64,000 bases of DNA from Nitrospira sp. (GTDB taxonomy: Bacteria; Nitrospirota; Nitrospiria; Nitrospirales; Nitrospiraceae): contig JALHPO010000001.1 of NCBI GenBank assembly GCA_022842445.1, positions 231,134 to 295,133 on the forward strand. Direction: 5' to 3'. The stretch's first letter is position 1, and every line of letters begins with the position of its first letter. The notes under the pieces were generated by a model. It was given only the letters and a program-made list of their open reading frames with translations. It was not told the origin of the DNA and ran no database searches. Both the position numbers and the translations under genes were made by a program. Below, piece after piece: positions 16,390 through 25,280 of this stretch.

Positions 16390-16590
16390 ATGCAGGTCAA
16401 GATCAACGGAAAATCCGAGGAAGTCCAGGGGGGAACAGTCCTCGACTTGCTCAAAGCTAAAAAGATCGAACCTCAAATGGTCGCGGTCGAGGTCAACGAC
16501 AAAGTCCTGGATCGCGAGCACCTTGGCACCACTCCCCTCAACGAAGGTGACCAGGTGGAGTTTCTATTCTACATGGGAGGGGGCCGGTGA
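16390..16590 (+). CDS. thiS: ThiS-like sulfur carrier protein with one residue beyond the glycines
   Basis: 66 residues from ATG 16390 (GGGAG six bases upstream): MQVKINGKSEEVQGGTVLDL, then MVAVEVNDKVL and EGDQVEFLFYMGGG. It is a ubiquitin-like beta-grasp carrier that is adenylated and thiocarboxylated at a C-terminal glycine. The chain ends GGGR, so an arginine follows the glycines. In the Wolinella HcyS and Pseudomonas QbsE pathways, extra C-terminal residues are removed by a JAMM peptidase before activation; a JAMM gene lies at the end of this operon. It heads the operon; cysteine synthase starts immediately after. It could serve cysteine or homocysteine formation rather than thiamine. Confidence 0.8.
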   Translation: MQVKINGKSEEVQGGTVLDLLKAKKIEPQMVAVEVNDKVLDREHLGTTPLNEGDQVEFLFYMGGGR

Positions 16591-16592
16591 CC

Positions 16593-17516
16593 ATGGTACT
16601 GCACAAGGACATCACAGAGCTGATCGGGAATACTCCGCTCGTCCGGTTGAACCGGCTGTCAAAACCAGGCGCCGCCACCATCTACGGCAAGGTTGAGTTT
16701 TTCAATCCAGGCGGCAGCGTCAAGGACCGGATCTGCCTCAACATGATCAATGAGGCGGAACGCCAGGGCAAACTGAAGCCCGGTGGAACGATCGTTGAGC
16801 CGACCAGTGGGAATACCGGTATCGGCCTGGCCCTGGTCGCAGCTGTCCGTGGTTACAAGCTGATCCTGGTCATGCCGGAAAGCATGAGCATGGAGCGGGC
16901 CAGCCTGCTCTCGTCCTACGGCGCGCAGCTCGTCCTGACCCCGGCCTGGGAAGGAATGAAAGGCTCGATCAAAGAAGCGGAAAGTATCCTGGCGCAGAAT
17001 CCTTCGTATTTCATGCCGGACCAGTTTTCTAACCCGGCCAATCCGGCCATGCACCGGATGACGACGGCGGTTGAAATCTGGGATGCGCTGAACGGACAGG
17101 TCGATGCGTTTGTCGCGGCGGTCGGAACCGGGGGCACGATCACGGGATGCGGCGAACTGTTCAAGGAAAAGAATCCCGGCGTGAAGGTCATCGCCGTGGA
17201 ACCCGCCGGGTCGCCGGTGTTGTCCGGCGGCGATCCGGGTCCGCATAAAATTCAGGGAATCGGCGCGGGCTTCATTCCCAAGGTCTTGAACCGGACCATT
17301 CTCGACCGCGTGATCACCGTGACTGACGACGAGGCCTATCAGACCGCCAAGCAGTTGTCGAAAAAAGAAGGCCTACTGGTGGGCATTTCAGCCGGCGCCA
17401 ATGTGTTCGCCGCCCAGAAGGTCGCAGACGAATTGGGGGCCGGAAAAAACGTGGTGACGATTCTCTGTGACACCGGCGAGCGGTATATCAGCATCGAGAA
17501 GTATTTTAATATCTGA
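16593..17516 (+). CDS. cysM: PLP-dependent cysteine synthase (CysK/CysM family)
   Basis: 307 residues from ATG 16593; a GTG at 16587 overlapping the thiS stop is also possible. Hallmarks are IGNTPLVRLNRL, the PLP lysine in NPGGSVKDR (near residue 45), the substrate loop EPTSGNTG (near 70), the phosphate cradle AAVGTGGTITG, and the C-terminal LCDTGERYIS. It makes cysteine from O-acetylserine or O-phosphoserine. Lying directly after a sulfur-carrier gene suggests that it takes sulfur from the thiocarboxylated carrier, as CysM does with CysO in Mycobacterium; that link is inference. The cysM/cysK choice is uncertain. Confidence 0.9.
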   Translation: MVLHKDITELIGNTPLVRLNRLSKPGAATIYGKVEFFNPGGSVKDRICLNMINEAERQGKLKPGGTIVEPTSGNTGIGLALVAAVRGYKLILVMPESMSMERASLLSSYGAQLVLTPAWEGMKGSIKEAESILAQNPSYFMPDQFSNPANPAMHRMTTAVEIWDALNGQVDAFVAAVGTGGTITGCGELFKEKNPGVKVIAVEPAGSPVLSGGDPGPHKIQGIGAGFIPKVLNRTILDRVITVTDDEAYQTAKQLSKKEGLLVGISAGANVFAAQKVADELGAGKNVVTILCDTGERYISIEKYFNI

Positions 17517-17517
17517 C

Positions 17518-17587
17518 GTGAGGGGTGAGGCGTAAGGGGTAAGTCGGGAGTGGAATGCCTTGGATTCACACACCTCACGCCTAACGG
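17518..17587. repeat. Heptamer repeats with inverted partner in the operon spacer
   Basis: Units GTGAGGG GTGAGGC GTAAGGG GTAAGTC (17518-17545) are followed by the opposite-strand units ACCTCAC GCCTAAC (17572-17585). The transcript can fold across them, between cysM and the first E1-like gene. Confidence 0.7.
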
Positions 17588-17596
17588 AATTACGAG

Positions 17597-18409
17597 ATGG
17601 AATTTACAGACGAGCAGATCAATCGCTACAGCCGGCATATCCTGTTGCCGGAAGTCGGCGGTAAGGGACAGAAGAAAATCGCCAAGGCGAAAATTCTTCT
17701 GGTCGGAGCCGGAGGGCTCGGCTCACCGGCCGCCTTGTACCTGGCAGCCGCCGGAGTGGGCCGGATCGGCCTGATCGACAGCGATGTGGTGGACTTGACC
17801 AATCTCCAGCGCCAGATTCTCCATCACACCCCGGATGTCGGTCGGCCCAAGGTTGTGTCCGGAAAAGAAAAGATCCAAGCCTTGAATCCTGATGTGGCCG
17901 TCTCGATGTACGAAGAACGGTTGACCGCCGGGAACGCACTGAAAATCATCGCGGACTACGACATCGTCATTGATGGCGTCGACAATTTCACGGCAAAGTT
18001 TCTGATTAATGACGCCTGCTTCTTCGCCGGGAAACCGCTGGTGCATGGCGGCATCCTGCGTTTCGACGGCAGAGTCACGACGATCATCCCCAAGCAATCG
18101 GCCTGCTACCGCTGCGTGTTCAAAACGCCGCCGCCGCCCGGCTTGGTCGCCTCCTGCCAGGAAGCAGGCGTGATCGGCGTGTTGGCCGGCATTATCGGCA
18201 CGATCCAGGCCACGGAAGCGTTGAAACTCGTGCTCGGCATCGGCCGTCCGCTGACGAACCGCATGCTCGACTTCGACGCGCGCAAAACGCAGTTCCGTGA
18301 AATCAAAGTCCGGCGCAATCCTAATTGCGCCCTCTGCGGTGACCATCCTACGATCACCGAGTTATTCGACGATGGAGATCCGTATGCCGGCTGTGCGGTC
18401 CATCCTTAA
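17597..18409 (+). CDS. moeB: E1-like adenylyltransferase (MoeB/ThiF/HesA), copy 1
   Basis: 270 residues. An N-terminal helix with INRYSRHILLPEVGGKGQ leads to the ATP site ILLVGAGGLGSPAALYLAAA (residues 35-54) and DLTNLQRQILH with the adenylation arginine. Two zinc CxxC pairs are present: CYRC near 170 and CALC near 245. The SCQEAGV segment near 190 holds the candidate catalytic cysteine. It adenylates the C-terminal glycine of a ThiS/MoaD-like carrier for sulfur transfer. No rhodanese domain is fused. The second copy downstream is about 60% similar by eye, so each may serve a different carrier. Confidence 0.9.
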   Translation: MEFTDEQINRYSRHILLPEVGGKGQKKIAKAKILLVGAGGLGSPAALYLAAAGVGRIGLIDSDVVDLTNLQRQILHHTPDVGRPKVVSGKEKIQALNPDVAVSMYEERLTAGNALKIIADYDIVIDGVDNFTAKFLINDACFFAGKPLVHGGILRFDGRVTTIIPKQSACYRCVFKTPPPPGLVASCQEAGVIGVLAGIIGTIQATEALKLVLGIGRPLTNRMLDFDARKTQFREIKVRRNPNCALCGDHPTITELFDDGDPYAGCAVHP

Positions 18410-18436
18410 TCACAGATTGCCGAAGGCGGTGCTGTT

Positions 18437-19687
18437 ATGAGCAAGATGAAAGCGCTGGTGTGCCGCGAGTGCGGGAAAGAATACCCGACCAAGGCGATTC
18501 ACGTCTGCGAGATGTGTTTCGGCCCGCTCGAGGTGAAGTACAACTACGATGAGATCAAAAAGACGATCTCCCGTAAAAAGGTCGAGGACGGCCCGCACAG
18601 CATGTGGCGTTATCTCGACCTGCTGCCGGTCGAGGGCACGAATTTCGTCGGGCCCCATGCCGGGTTCACTCCATTGGTCCGCGCCAGGAATCTCGGCGCC
18701 TATCTCGGCTTGGACGAGCTCTATATCAAGAACGACACGGTGAATCACCCCACCCTGTCCTTCAAAGATCGCGTGGTTGCCGTCGCCTTGACCCGCGCCC
18801 GCGAGTTGGGCTTTGAGACCGTGGCCTGCGCCTCGACCGGAAACCTGGCCAATTCGGTGTCGGCCCATGCTGCATCGGCCAATCTACATTGCTATGTGTT
18901 CATCCCCGGCGACCTCGAAGCAGCTAAAGTGCTGGGCAATCTGATCTACAAGCCGCACGTCGTTGAAGTGGAGGGCAACTACGACGACGTCAACCGGCTA
19001 TGCAGCGAAATTGCCGGAGAACACGGCTGGGCGTTCGTTAATATCAACATTCGCCCCTACTATGCGGAAGGCTCCAAGACTCTGGCCTTTGAAACGGTGG
19101 AGCAGCTGGGATGGCGGACTCCGGATCAAGTGGTCATTCCGATGGCATCCGGTTCGCTGCTGACGAAAATCTGGAAGGGTTTGCATGAGCTGAAGTACGT
19201 GGGGCTGATCAATGAAGTGCAGACAAAGATCAACGGCGCCCAGGCAGAAGGGTGCTCGCCGATCTCCACCGCCTTCAAGGCAGGCCGCGACTTCTTCAAG
19301 CCGGTGAAGCCCAAGACTATCGCCAAATCACTGGCAATCGGCAACCCGGCCGACGGCTACTATGCCCTGAAGGCGACCGCCGAGAGCAAAGGCGCCATGG
19401 ACATGGTCACCGACGAAGAAGTAGTGGAAGGCATCCAGCTGCTGGCGCAGACCGAAGGGATCTTCGCCGAAACAGCCGGTGGCGTGACCATCGGCGTGCT
19501 CAAGAAGCTGGTCAAACAAGGCATCATCAAGAAGAACGAAATGACGGTCGCCTATATTACAGGCAACGGATTGAAGACACAGGAAGCGGTGATCGACGCC
19601 GTCGGACGGCCGACCCGCATTCAACCGAGCCTCGTGGCGTTTGAGAAAACCTTTAAACTCGGGAAGAACGGTGGTGGTGACGCATGA
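18437..19687 (+). CDS. thrC: Threonine synthase with N-terminal zinc-ribbon
   Basis: 416 residues. Residues 9-28 hold CRECGK and CEMCFG, a small zinc-binding pair typical of one class of bacterial ThrC-like PLP enzymes. The catalytic domain follows, with the PLP lysine in HPTLSFKDR (near residue 110) and [11 protein letters not shown] near 137. It converts phosphohomoserine to threonine, or a related replacement reaction. Placement inside a sulfur-carrier operon raises the alternative that it uses a sulfur donor on an activated homoserine ester to give homocysteine; no direct evidence is visible. The last four bases overlap moaD. Confidence 0.85.
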   Translation: MSKMKALVCRECGKEYPTKAIHVCEMCFGPLEVKYNYDEIKKTISRKKVEDGPHSMWRYLDLLPVEGTNFVGPHAGFTPLVRARNLGAYLGLDELYIKNDTVNHPTLSFKDRVVAVALTRARELGFETVACASTGNLANSVSAHAASANLHCYVFIPGDLEAAKVLGNLIYKPHVVEVEGNYDDVNRLCSEIAGEHGWAFVNINIRPYYAEGSKTLAFETVEQLGWRTPDQVVIPMASGSLLTKIWKGLHELKYVGLINEVQTKINGAQAEGCSPISTAFKAGRDFFKPVKPKTIAKSLAIGNPADGYYALKATAESKGAMDMVTDEEVVEGIQLLAQTEGIFAETAGGVTIGVLKKLVKQGIIKKNEMTVAYITGNGLKTQEAVIDAVGRPTRIQPSLVAFEKTFKLGKNGGGDA

Positions 19688-19956
19688 TTAAAGTCCGTAT
19701 TCCGACTCCTCTAAGGCCGCTGACGAAGAACCAGGGTGAAGTCGATGTGGCCGCCGGCTCCGTTGCTGACATGGTCGATACGCTCGAAGCGTCTTATCCC
19801 GGCATCAAGTCACGCCTCTGCGACGACAGCGGCGAATTGCGCCGGTTCGTCAACATCTACGTCAACGAAGAAGACATCCGGTTCTTGAAGGGCAAAGACA
19901 CCGTGTTGAAAACCGGTGACGAAGTCTCAATCGTACCGGCCATCGCGGGAGGCTAA
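19684..19956 (+). CDS. MoaD/ThiS-family sulfur carrier
   Basis: 90 residues: [20 protein letters not shown], then a helix [30 protein letters not shown] and the C-terminal [10 protein letters not shown]. The chain ends exactly at Gly-Gly and so needs no trimming, unlike the first carrier. It resembles the CysO/MoaD-type carriers encoded beside threonine-synthase-like and cysteine-synthase-like genes. It overlaps thrC (ATGA) and precedes the NIL gene by two bases, so the three are translationally coupled. Confidence 0.85.
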   Translation: MIKVRIPTPLRPLTKNQGEVDVAAGSVADMVDTLEASYPGIKSRLCDDSGELRRFVNIYVNEEDIRFLKGKDTVLKTGDEVSIVPAIAGG

Positions 19957-19958
19957 CC

Positions 19959-20207
19959 ATGGCACATGTCTCACACTTGCGATTTCACGTCCGGTTTCCT
20001 GAAGACAAAGTGAAGGAGCCGATCATTTACCAGATCGGCCGCGAATACAACATCGTCACCAATGTGCGCCGCGCCGATGTACGCGAAACCACGGGCTGGG
20101 TCGATGTCGAGCTGTCCGGTGAAACGGCGGAAATTGAGCGCGCGATCGAAGGCCTGCGCAAGAAAGGCTGTGTCGTCGATCCGATCGAATTGAACGTGGT
20201 GGAATAG
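19959..20207 (+). CDS. NIL domain protein
   Basis: 82 residues matching the NIL (ferredoxin-like) domain: LRFHVRFPEDKVKEPIIYQI, then YNIVTNVRRADVRETTGWVD and VELSGETAEIERAIEGL. The domain also occurs at the end of methionine ABC importer ATPases, where it binds methionine. Stand-alone copies sit in sulfur-carrier operons of several anaerobes, suggesting a sensor or cofactor-binding role in sulfur amino acid synthesis. No ferredoxin cysteines are present. Confidence 0.8.
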   Translation: MAHVSHLRFHVRFPEDKVKEPIIYQIGREYNIVTNVRRADVRETTGWVDVELSGETAEIERAIEGLRKKGCVVDPIELNVVE

Positions 20208-20222
20208 GAAAGCGCTAACAAG

Positions 20223-20277
20223 CTGACACGCTGACAAGATAATCGCTCTTCCTTCTGTCAGCCTTCTTTCTTGTCAG
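20223..20277. repeat. Inverted repeat in operon spacer
   Basis: GCTGACA-cg-CTGACAAG (20222-20238) pairs with CTGTCAGC (20255-20262) and CTTGTCAGC (20270-20278). The arms are short direct repeats of CTGACA, so several foldings are possible. It lies just before the second E1-like gene. Confidence 0.5.
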
Positions 20278-20288
20278 CCTGCGGGGTA

Positions 20289-21101
20289 ATGGATTCCATG
20301 GACCTCTCTGAATCAGAAATTCAACGCTACAGCCGGCATATCATCCTCCAGGATGTCGGCGGCAAGGGACAACTCAAACTCAAGCGGGCGAAAGTCCTGC
20401 TGATCGGCGCGGGAGGCCTTGGCTCGCCGGCCGGCCTCTATCTGGCTGCCGCCGGCATCGGCACCATCGGGCTCGTTGACGGCGACGTGGTCGACCTCTC
20501 GAACCTGCAGCGGCAGATCATGCACTCGACCGCCACGCTGGGACAGCCGAAAGTCGAATCCGGGAAGAAAACGCTCTCAGCCATCAATACCGAAATCACG
20601 ATCAACGCCTATCACCAGCTGGTCGATGCGGAGAATATTCTTCCGCTCATCTCGCAATACGACATCGTCCTGGACGGTTCCGACAATTTTACAACCCGAT
20701 TTCTGGTCAACGACGCCTGCTTCTTTGCCAAGAAGACGCTGATCTCCGCCAGCATGTTCCGGTTCGAGGGGCAGTTGACGACGATCAAGCCGCATCAAGG
20801 ATACCCCTGCTACCGCTGCCTCTATCCCGAACCGCCGCCGGCAGGCCTCGTCCCGAATTGCCAGGAGGCCGGGGTGTTGGGCGCATTGGCCGGCACCATG
20901 GGGGTCTTGCAAGCCTCTGAAGCCATCAAGGAAGTGCTCGGCATTGGCGAAACCATCGCCGATAAGCTGCTGATCTACGACGCCCTCGACATGAAGTTCC
21001 GCAAGGTGGGGCGGCCCAAAGATCCGGCCTGCCCGCTCTGCGGGCCGAACCCGAAGATCAAAGACCTTAGCATGGACTATGCCGTCAGCTGCACGATTTA
21101 A
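20289..21101 (+). CDS. moeB: E1-like adenylyltransferase (MoeB/ThiF/HesA), copy 2
   Basis: 270 residues from ATG 20289 (GGGG five bases upstream). IQRYSRHIILQDVGGKGQ, ATP site VLLIGAGGLGSPAGLYLAAA, DLSNLQRQIMH, zinc pairs CYRC and CPLC, and NCQEAGVLGALAGTMG with the candidate catalytic Cys. Layout and length equal copy 1. Duplicate E1s beside two distinct carriers suggest one E1 per carrier. The JAMM gene follows after a 106-base spacer with an inverted repeat. Confidence 0.9.
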   Translation: MDSMDLSESEIQRYSRHIILQDVGGKGQLKLKRAKVLLIGAGGLGSPAGLYLAAAGIGTIGLVDGDVVDLSNLQRQIMHSTATLGQPKVESGKKTLSAINTEITINAYHQLVDAENILPLISQYDIVLDGSDNFTTRFLVNDACFFAKKTLISASMFRFEGQLTTIKPHQGYPCYRCLYPEPPPAGLVPNCQEAGVLGALAGTMGVLQASEAIKEVLGIGETIADKLLIYDALDMKFRKVGRPKDPACPLCGPNPKIKDLSMDYAVSCTI

Positions 21102-21110
21102 CGAAGCCCC

Positions 21111-21189
21111 GTCTGAAAGTCAAAAGTCTTCAAGGGCACAAGTCCTCTTGCTGATCGTTCACACTGAAACGACTTGACGACTTTCAGAC
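21111..21189. repeat. Perfect 11-bp inverted repeat in operon spacer
   Basis: GTCTGAAAGTC (21111-21121) is the exact reverse complement of GACTTTCAGAC (21179-21189). AAAAGTCT just inside and AGACTTTT just outside (to 21202) extend the symmetry. It lies between the second E1 gene and the JAMM protease gene. Confidence 0.65.
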
Positions 21190-21207
21190 ATTCAGACTTT
21201 TAACTCG

Positions 21208-21720
21208 ATGACTACGTCCCTCGCCATCCCTCAACACATTCTCGACGACATGATCGCCCATGCGCGGGAACTGGCGCCGCACGAATGTTGCGGACTCCTG
21301 GCCGGAACCGGCGGCGTGGTCAGCCGGATCTACCGCATCAAAAATATCGTGGCGATGGAAGGCGCGCAGAATCTCTCGTCCTTCGACTCTGCCAAAGCCG
21401 CGCACCTGGAACGGCTCTCACCCGAAGAACGGGCGGAAATCGCCTTCGTCATGGACATGCAGGACTTTTCAACCGCCAAGAAAGATATGCGCAACAACGG
21501 CCTCGATCTGCAAGTGGTCTACCATTCCCATCCTCACGATCCGGCGCGTCCTTCTGTGACTGATATCAAGATCGCCACCGACTACGAAGAGATCTGGCCT
21601 AAGATCAACCTGCCGATTCCCGCCTATCTCCTGATTTCTCTCATGCATGCCACGCCGGATGTTCGATCCTACTGGATCAAATCCGGAGAGGTCTCCGCCG
21701 CTCCGTTCACCGTTCGGTGA
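21208..21720 (+). CDS. JAMM/M67 metalloprotease (Mec+/HcyD/QbsD-like)
   Basis: 170 residues. The JAMM zinc motif is complete: a glutamate in APHECCGLLAG near residue 27, HSHPHDPARPSVTD near 112 with the H-x-H-x10-D pattern, and Ser two residues before the Asp. Prokaryotic homologues release cysteine from a carrier-cysteine adduct (Mec with CysO) or trim residues after the C-terminal glycine of a carrier (HcyD, QbsD). The first carrier in this operon ends GGGR, so trimming that arginine is a plausible job. It ends the operon. Confidence 0.88.
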   Translation: MTTSLAIPQHILDDMIAHARELAPHECCGLLAGTGGVVSRIYRIKNIVAMEGAQNLSSFDSAKAAHLERLSPEERAEIAFVMDMQDFSTAKKDMRNNGLDLQVVYHSHPHDPARPSVTDIKIATDYEEIWPKINLPIPAYLLISLMHATPDVRSYWIKSGEVSAAPFTVR

Positions 21721-21803
21721 TTCCACATTTTTGCAGTTTTCTTCCCGATCATCGAATGCGATAATGCGGTCCTATTGATTCCTCTCCAGAAGGAGTGATC
21801 GTC

Positions 21804-22130
21804 ATGCCCTCTCTGCTTGTAACTCTGCTTGCTGCCCTGCTGATCTCCGGTCTGCCCGGTAAAAGTCTCGCCGTAGAAAAGAGCTTCTACAGTCCGGTCA
21901 TTCATGTAGACGTGGAACAGCACCGCATTCTGATTTCGCAGCTCGGCGGGGTGTTCTACATTGACGTTCCGGAAATCGCGCGGCCCCACATGGAGAAGCT
22001 GCCGATCTCCGGCTTGGTCGATTTCGTTGTTGAGTGGAAAAGCGACGATGAAATGCCTGTGCTCAAAACCTGGAAGGTCAAATCCGGCGAATCGACCTGT
22101 CTCTACTTCAACGGGAAAGAGTGTAAATAG
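21804..22130 (+). CDS. Secreted hypothetical protein
   Basis: 108 residues from ATG 21804 (GGAG eight bases upstream). Residues 1-23 are a Sec signal peptide with expected cleavage after SLA. The mature chain is strand-rich (VIHVDVEQHRILISQLGGVF) and ends with a Cys pair in STCLYFNGKECK, likely a disulfide. Periplasmic. Family not recognised. Confidence 0.6.
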   Translation: MPSLLVTLLAALLISGLPGKSLAVEKSFYSPVIHVDVEQHRILISQLGGVFYIDVPEIARPHMEKLPISGLVDFVVEWKSDDEMPVLKTWKVKSGESTCLYFNGKECK

Positions 22131-22324
22131 TGATGATACGGCCTCTCGCAGGTCTGCCTTTCTGAACTTCCTAACGAGTGCCGATGAACAGGCCGCGGTC
22201 TCGCTTCACGCTGCATCGTTCTCGGATAACATGACAAAAACGCTTGCGTTCCCATCTCGACCGAGACAATGCCCCCCTGACGCCCCAACGGCCAAGAGGA
22301 CGGATAGAGCCCGTTCCGGTCCGG

Positions 22325-22480
22325 CTGGTCGTGATAACAATGATGAACCGTCACTGTGATACCATTCCCGTTGTTGAAGGGGATGCCCGACTCAATGGGA
22401 TGGTGGTGGTGCGGGATGTCTTACTGTCGCTTTCAAGGTCGCGGGGCATGCGCTTTCTTCGGTTCAACAACAGATGCTAA
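22325..22480 (+). pseudogene. CBS-domain fragment
   Basis: The frame ending at 22480 reads DTIPVVEGDARLNGMVVVRD then VL, which matches the second half of a CBS domain (IPVVxxxxxLxGMVTxRD). The sequence before it is not CBS-like, and the frame stops soon after. It is best seen as a remnant in the 363-base gap before the cupin gene. Confidence 0.35.
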
Positions 22481-22493
22481 CGGGGGTACGACG

Positions 22494-22943
22494 ATGAGAA
22501 TAATTTTCTCACTCCTCTTGATGCTGGTCTTGGTCCAGACGACCATCGCAGTGCGGGCAGAACCACATGATTTCACAGTGACAGCAGTGATGAAAGGTTC
22601 GACGACGATCAGTGGCCAGAAGATCGAGTATCCCAAAACTGATAAGGCAGAAATGACCTCGGTCCTGGTTGAAATCAAACCGGGGAAGGAGAACGGTCGC
22701 CACATGCATGCCGTCCCCACCTACGTCCATGTCCTTGAGGGAACCATGACGGTGGAATTTGAGGATGGCGTTCGACAGACATTTAACGCCGGGAGCGGGT
22801 TTCTGGAAGTTGTGAACACCGTGCATAGCGCAAAGAATTTAGGCGAGGTACCGTTGAGATTATTGGTTGTCTTCGTAGGTGAAGAGGGAAAGCCAAATCT
22901 TATCCGACCCGCAAAACATCAGGCATCAGATGCGACAAAATGA
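22494..22943 (+). CDS. Secreted cupin-domain protein
   Basis: 149 residues from ATG 22494. Residues 1-22 form a Sec signal peptide (IIFSLLLMLVLVQTTIAVRA). The cupin core shows the two family motifs: GKENGRHMHAVPTYVHVLEG (metal-binding histidines and glutamate region) and AGSGFLEVVNTVHSAKNLG (second histidine). A small periplasmic single-domain cupin; the bound metal and substrate are unknown. It opens an AT-richer accessory stretch. Confidence 0.8.
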   Translation: MRIIFSLLLMLVLVQTTIAVRAEPHDFTVTAVMKGSTTISGQKIEYPKTDKAEMTSVLVEIKPGKENGRHMHAVPTYVHVLEGTMTVEFEDGVRQTFNAGSGFLEVVNTVHSAKNLGEVPLRLLVVFVGEEGKPNLIRPAKHQASDATK

Positions 22944-23106
22944 TTCGAAGCTGATGTCTCTGAACCATGTTGTGACCGCTTCCAAGGCGGAGTGAGTCGC
23001 GCGGTCGGCTCGTGAATGAGTCGGAGGTTTTTCGTACATCCCCAATTTAGCACAAAGTCGAAGTCCTCTCAGGATGCAGGTCCGGTTGATTGTCAGGGGC
23101 AGGAGC

Positions 23107-23448
23107 ATGCACGCAGAGCTACGACAAGCCTACGACAGGGAGATGCATGCAGCAGCAGAGCACTACTCTGATAATAACTTCGCCAAAGCGTTCGGTCACC
23201 TGGAGCGCGCACATATCCTGGGGCAGTCCTTCGCATTCGCTCATGCGAGAGCGCACTGGTGGATGCTGAAGGTCGGCTGGAAACGCCGGGACCCGGTAGA
23301 GATACGCGGTCAAGTGGCGAGGATTATCGGTGCGTTGCTATTTTCACGAATTTGGGTGCCATTGGGGAATACCGGTGGTGCGTATGTTCATCCGTTTAGG
23401 TCCATGCCCATACCCGAAGAGTTTCGGGCCTTGCTGAAGAAACGGTGA
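23107..23448 (+). CDS. DUF3703 family protein
   Basis: 113 residues from ATG 23107. FAKAFGHLERAHILGQ, then HARAHWWMLKVGWKRRD and LLFSRIWVPLGNTGGA with PFRSMPIPEEFRALL match DUF3703. Members are often found near heavy-metal resistance or mobile genes. It contains paired helices, has no signal peptide, and its function is unknown. An upstream ATG at 23074 would add eleven basic residues. Confidence 0.75.
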   Translation: MHAELRQAYDREMHAAAEHYSDNNFAKAFGHLERAHILGQSFAFAHARAHWWMLKVGWKRRDPVEIRGQVARIIGALLFSRIWVPLGNTGGAYVHPFRSMPIPEEFRALLKKR

Positions 23449-23841
23449 CATAGGTGGTGCCAACTCACCTGACTGATACCGGGCAATCAGAAAGTTTGTA
23501 TTGTAACCACCAGCGAGACACGATATTCCTCACCTTGGCCGCCTGTGTCGCGATGGTGTACCGCTCGTATAAAACGTTGAAGGTCTGCTTTCGGCAGATC
23601 CGAAGGTTTTTCTCCAAAGGCAGGTTTGGATTGAGGACTGCCATCAGCCACTTTGCGACAGTCGCTACGGCAAGTACCACGCCGGAAATCGGCCGTTCAT
23701 TCGAGATTGGGCGCGCTTCGCACGACGCTTGGCCGTCCAATCAACACGAGTGTGCTAATTCTCGTGTCTCACTGGAGGGGTTCACCCCACGTCCAGTGAT
23801 GGCAGAAAACTACAATCTTCTTTTGAGCAGGGGACGCAAAG
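23449..23841. other. Intergenic, nothing supported
   Basis: Open frames exist on both strands here (23454-23849 plus, 23465-23740 minus), but neither shows a start signal, protein-like composition or any family pattern. I see no gene. Confidence 0.4.
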
Positions 23842-24909
23842 TCATTTGATATCGGTAGACTTAGCCTTACCGGTCGTCAGCAAATTGGAGGGAGGTCCGA
23901 TAGGCTCAAAATTCTTTAATAAAGGGATATCATCTTTGTTGAGCCACATTACATCATGATTGTAACTGCCTAGCGGCCCCCCACTTCCATGCATTTTCTT
24001 GCCATCTGGTGAAAATGCCCAGCACATATCCTCCCCAGCGGTGTTGATTGTATCGCCAAGGTTCAACGGCTCTTGCCATTCCCCCTTTTGGTTCTTGTAG
24101 GAGATCCACATATCATGTCCACCTCGCGACCCCATGTCAGGGCGTGTACTGGTCACGATGAGGCTGTTTCCATCCTTTGACAGGCCGGTCCAGTGCATGT
24201 GATCACGATAAGGCGAATTGATCCGTGGCCCTAGGCTCTGAGGTTTCTGCCAGACCCCATCCTTCTTTTCAACTTTCCAAATGTCGCTATCTTGTGTCAC
24301 GCCCGGTTGTTGATAGTTGAAGTAAATGAGACTGTCGGAGGCGATGATCGGACAGTGTTCCTCGCCGGTCGGTGTATTGATATGCGGAAGTTCTGGCACA
24401 TCGTTCCAATTTTTGGCTGGTTGCCAGACACCATTGATCTTCTGCGTCACATAGAGGTCGCCAGTAGACAGATTGCCGGGCTGATATCGTGTGAAATAAA
24501 TGACGTTGCCATCATCAGAGAGACTCGGTTCGAGCTCCCAGGCCGACGTATTAATGTTTGGTCCCACAGTGAGATCAACGCTCGGCCCCAAATGAATTGG
24601 GGCTTGCCACTGGCCATTTACCTTGTGCGCTATCCAGATATCAAAACTGTAAGGAACTCCAGGTGACGGAATACTCCCTTGACGCCCTGAGACAAACATC
24701 ACTGTGTTCCCATCGGTACTGTAGGTCAGCTCCATCTCTGGGTCAGATGTATTAATGGGATCGCCCATGCTTTTGGAGAGGGAGGACAGTGGTTTTCCCT
24801 GTCCAGCGGGCGACATATCCATCCCCGACATCGCATACGTCATAGTTGGAGCGAGCAAAAGTGTGAGTGTTGCCAAACCTCGTTGTAAGCGACAGGCATT
24901 CGCTCTCAT
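23842..24909 (-). CDS. Exported PD40 (TolB-like) beta-propeller protein
   Basis: From ATG 24909 (GGAGG five bases upstream) the product is 355 residues with a signal peptide ending APTMTYA. At least five PD40-type units follow: DPEMELTYSTDGNTVMFVSG, then LEPSLSDDGNVIYFTRYQ, HCPIIASDSLIYFNYQ, WTGLSKDGNSLIVTSTRP and MCWAFSPDGKKMHGSGG. Such propellers bind partner proteins or ligands at the cell surface or periplasm. The N-terminal SGMDMSPAG is methionine-rich. The longer frame to 25095 has no export-like start. Its role is unknown. Confidence 0.8.
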   Translation of the reverse strand: MRANACRLQRGLATLTLLLAPTMTYAMSGMDMSPAGQGKPLSSLSKSMGDPINTSDPEMELTYSTDGNTVMFVSGRQGSIPSPGVPYSFDIWIAHKVNGQWQAPIHLGPSVDLTVGPNINTSAWELEPSLSDDGNVIYFTRYQPGNLSTGDLYVTQKINGVWQPAKNWNDVPELPHINTPTGEEHCPIIASDSLIYFNYQQPGVTQDSDIWKVEKKDGVWQKPQSLGPRINSPYRDHMHWTGLSKDGNSLIVTSTRPDMGSRGGHDMWISYKNQKGEWQEPLNLGDTINTAGEDMCWAFSPDGKKMHGSGGPLGSYNHDVMWLNKDDIPLLKNFEPIGPPSNLLTTGKAKSTDIK

Positions 24910-25280
24910 AACAGCCTCCATACTAGACATTGTCCTTCGGGCAGGTCGATTTGTAGTAACTCGCTTCGGTGCACTGTGCGATTTTGCATTCAGTTTGTGG
25001 CATGCTCTCGAAACTGCGGAGAGAAGACAGAGTAATGAACCGATCCTATGTGCGCAGTCATTTAACAATCTACCATATTCCAATCGGCACACCATGCGAC
25101 GGAGGAGCGTTGGCCCGCGATTTATTAGAACGTAGAGGACGGGCTAAGAGGACAGGCGTAAAGGGTTCAAAAATCCTTGTCCATTTCAAGGTTTATAGAC
25201 GTAGGTTCTTCAACGGCTTAACGGCAACCGCCCTGAGGATTCAAAAACAACTGATTTTGAAGAAAACACCCACCCTTGAC
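24910..25280. other. Intergenic, nothing supported
   Basis: Upstream region of the PD40 gene. A rightward frame ending at 25310 carries a basic, Arg-rich peptide without motif or ribosome-binding site, so I do not call it. The region is relatively AT-rich. Confidence 0.4.

Noticed and set aside
23454..23849. 131-codon rightward frame
   Set aside because: No start signal, no motif, and composition unlike nearby proteins.
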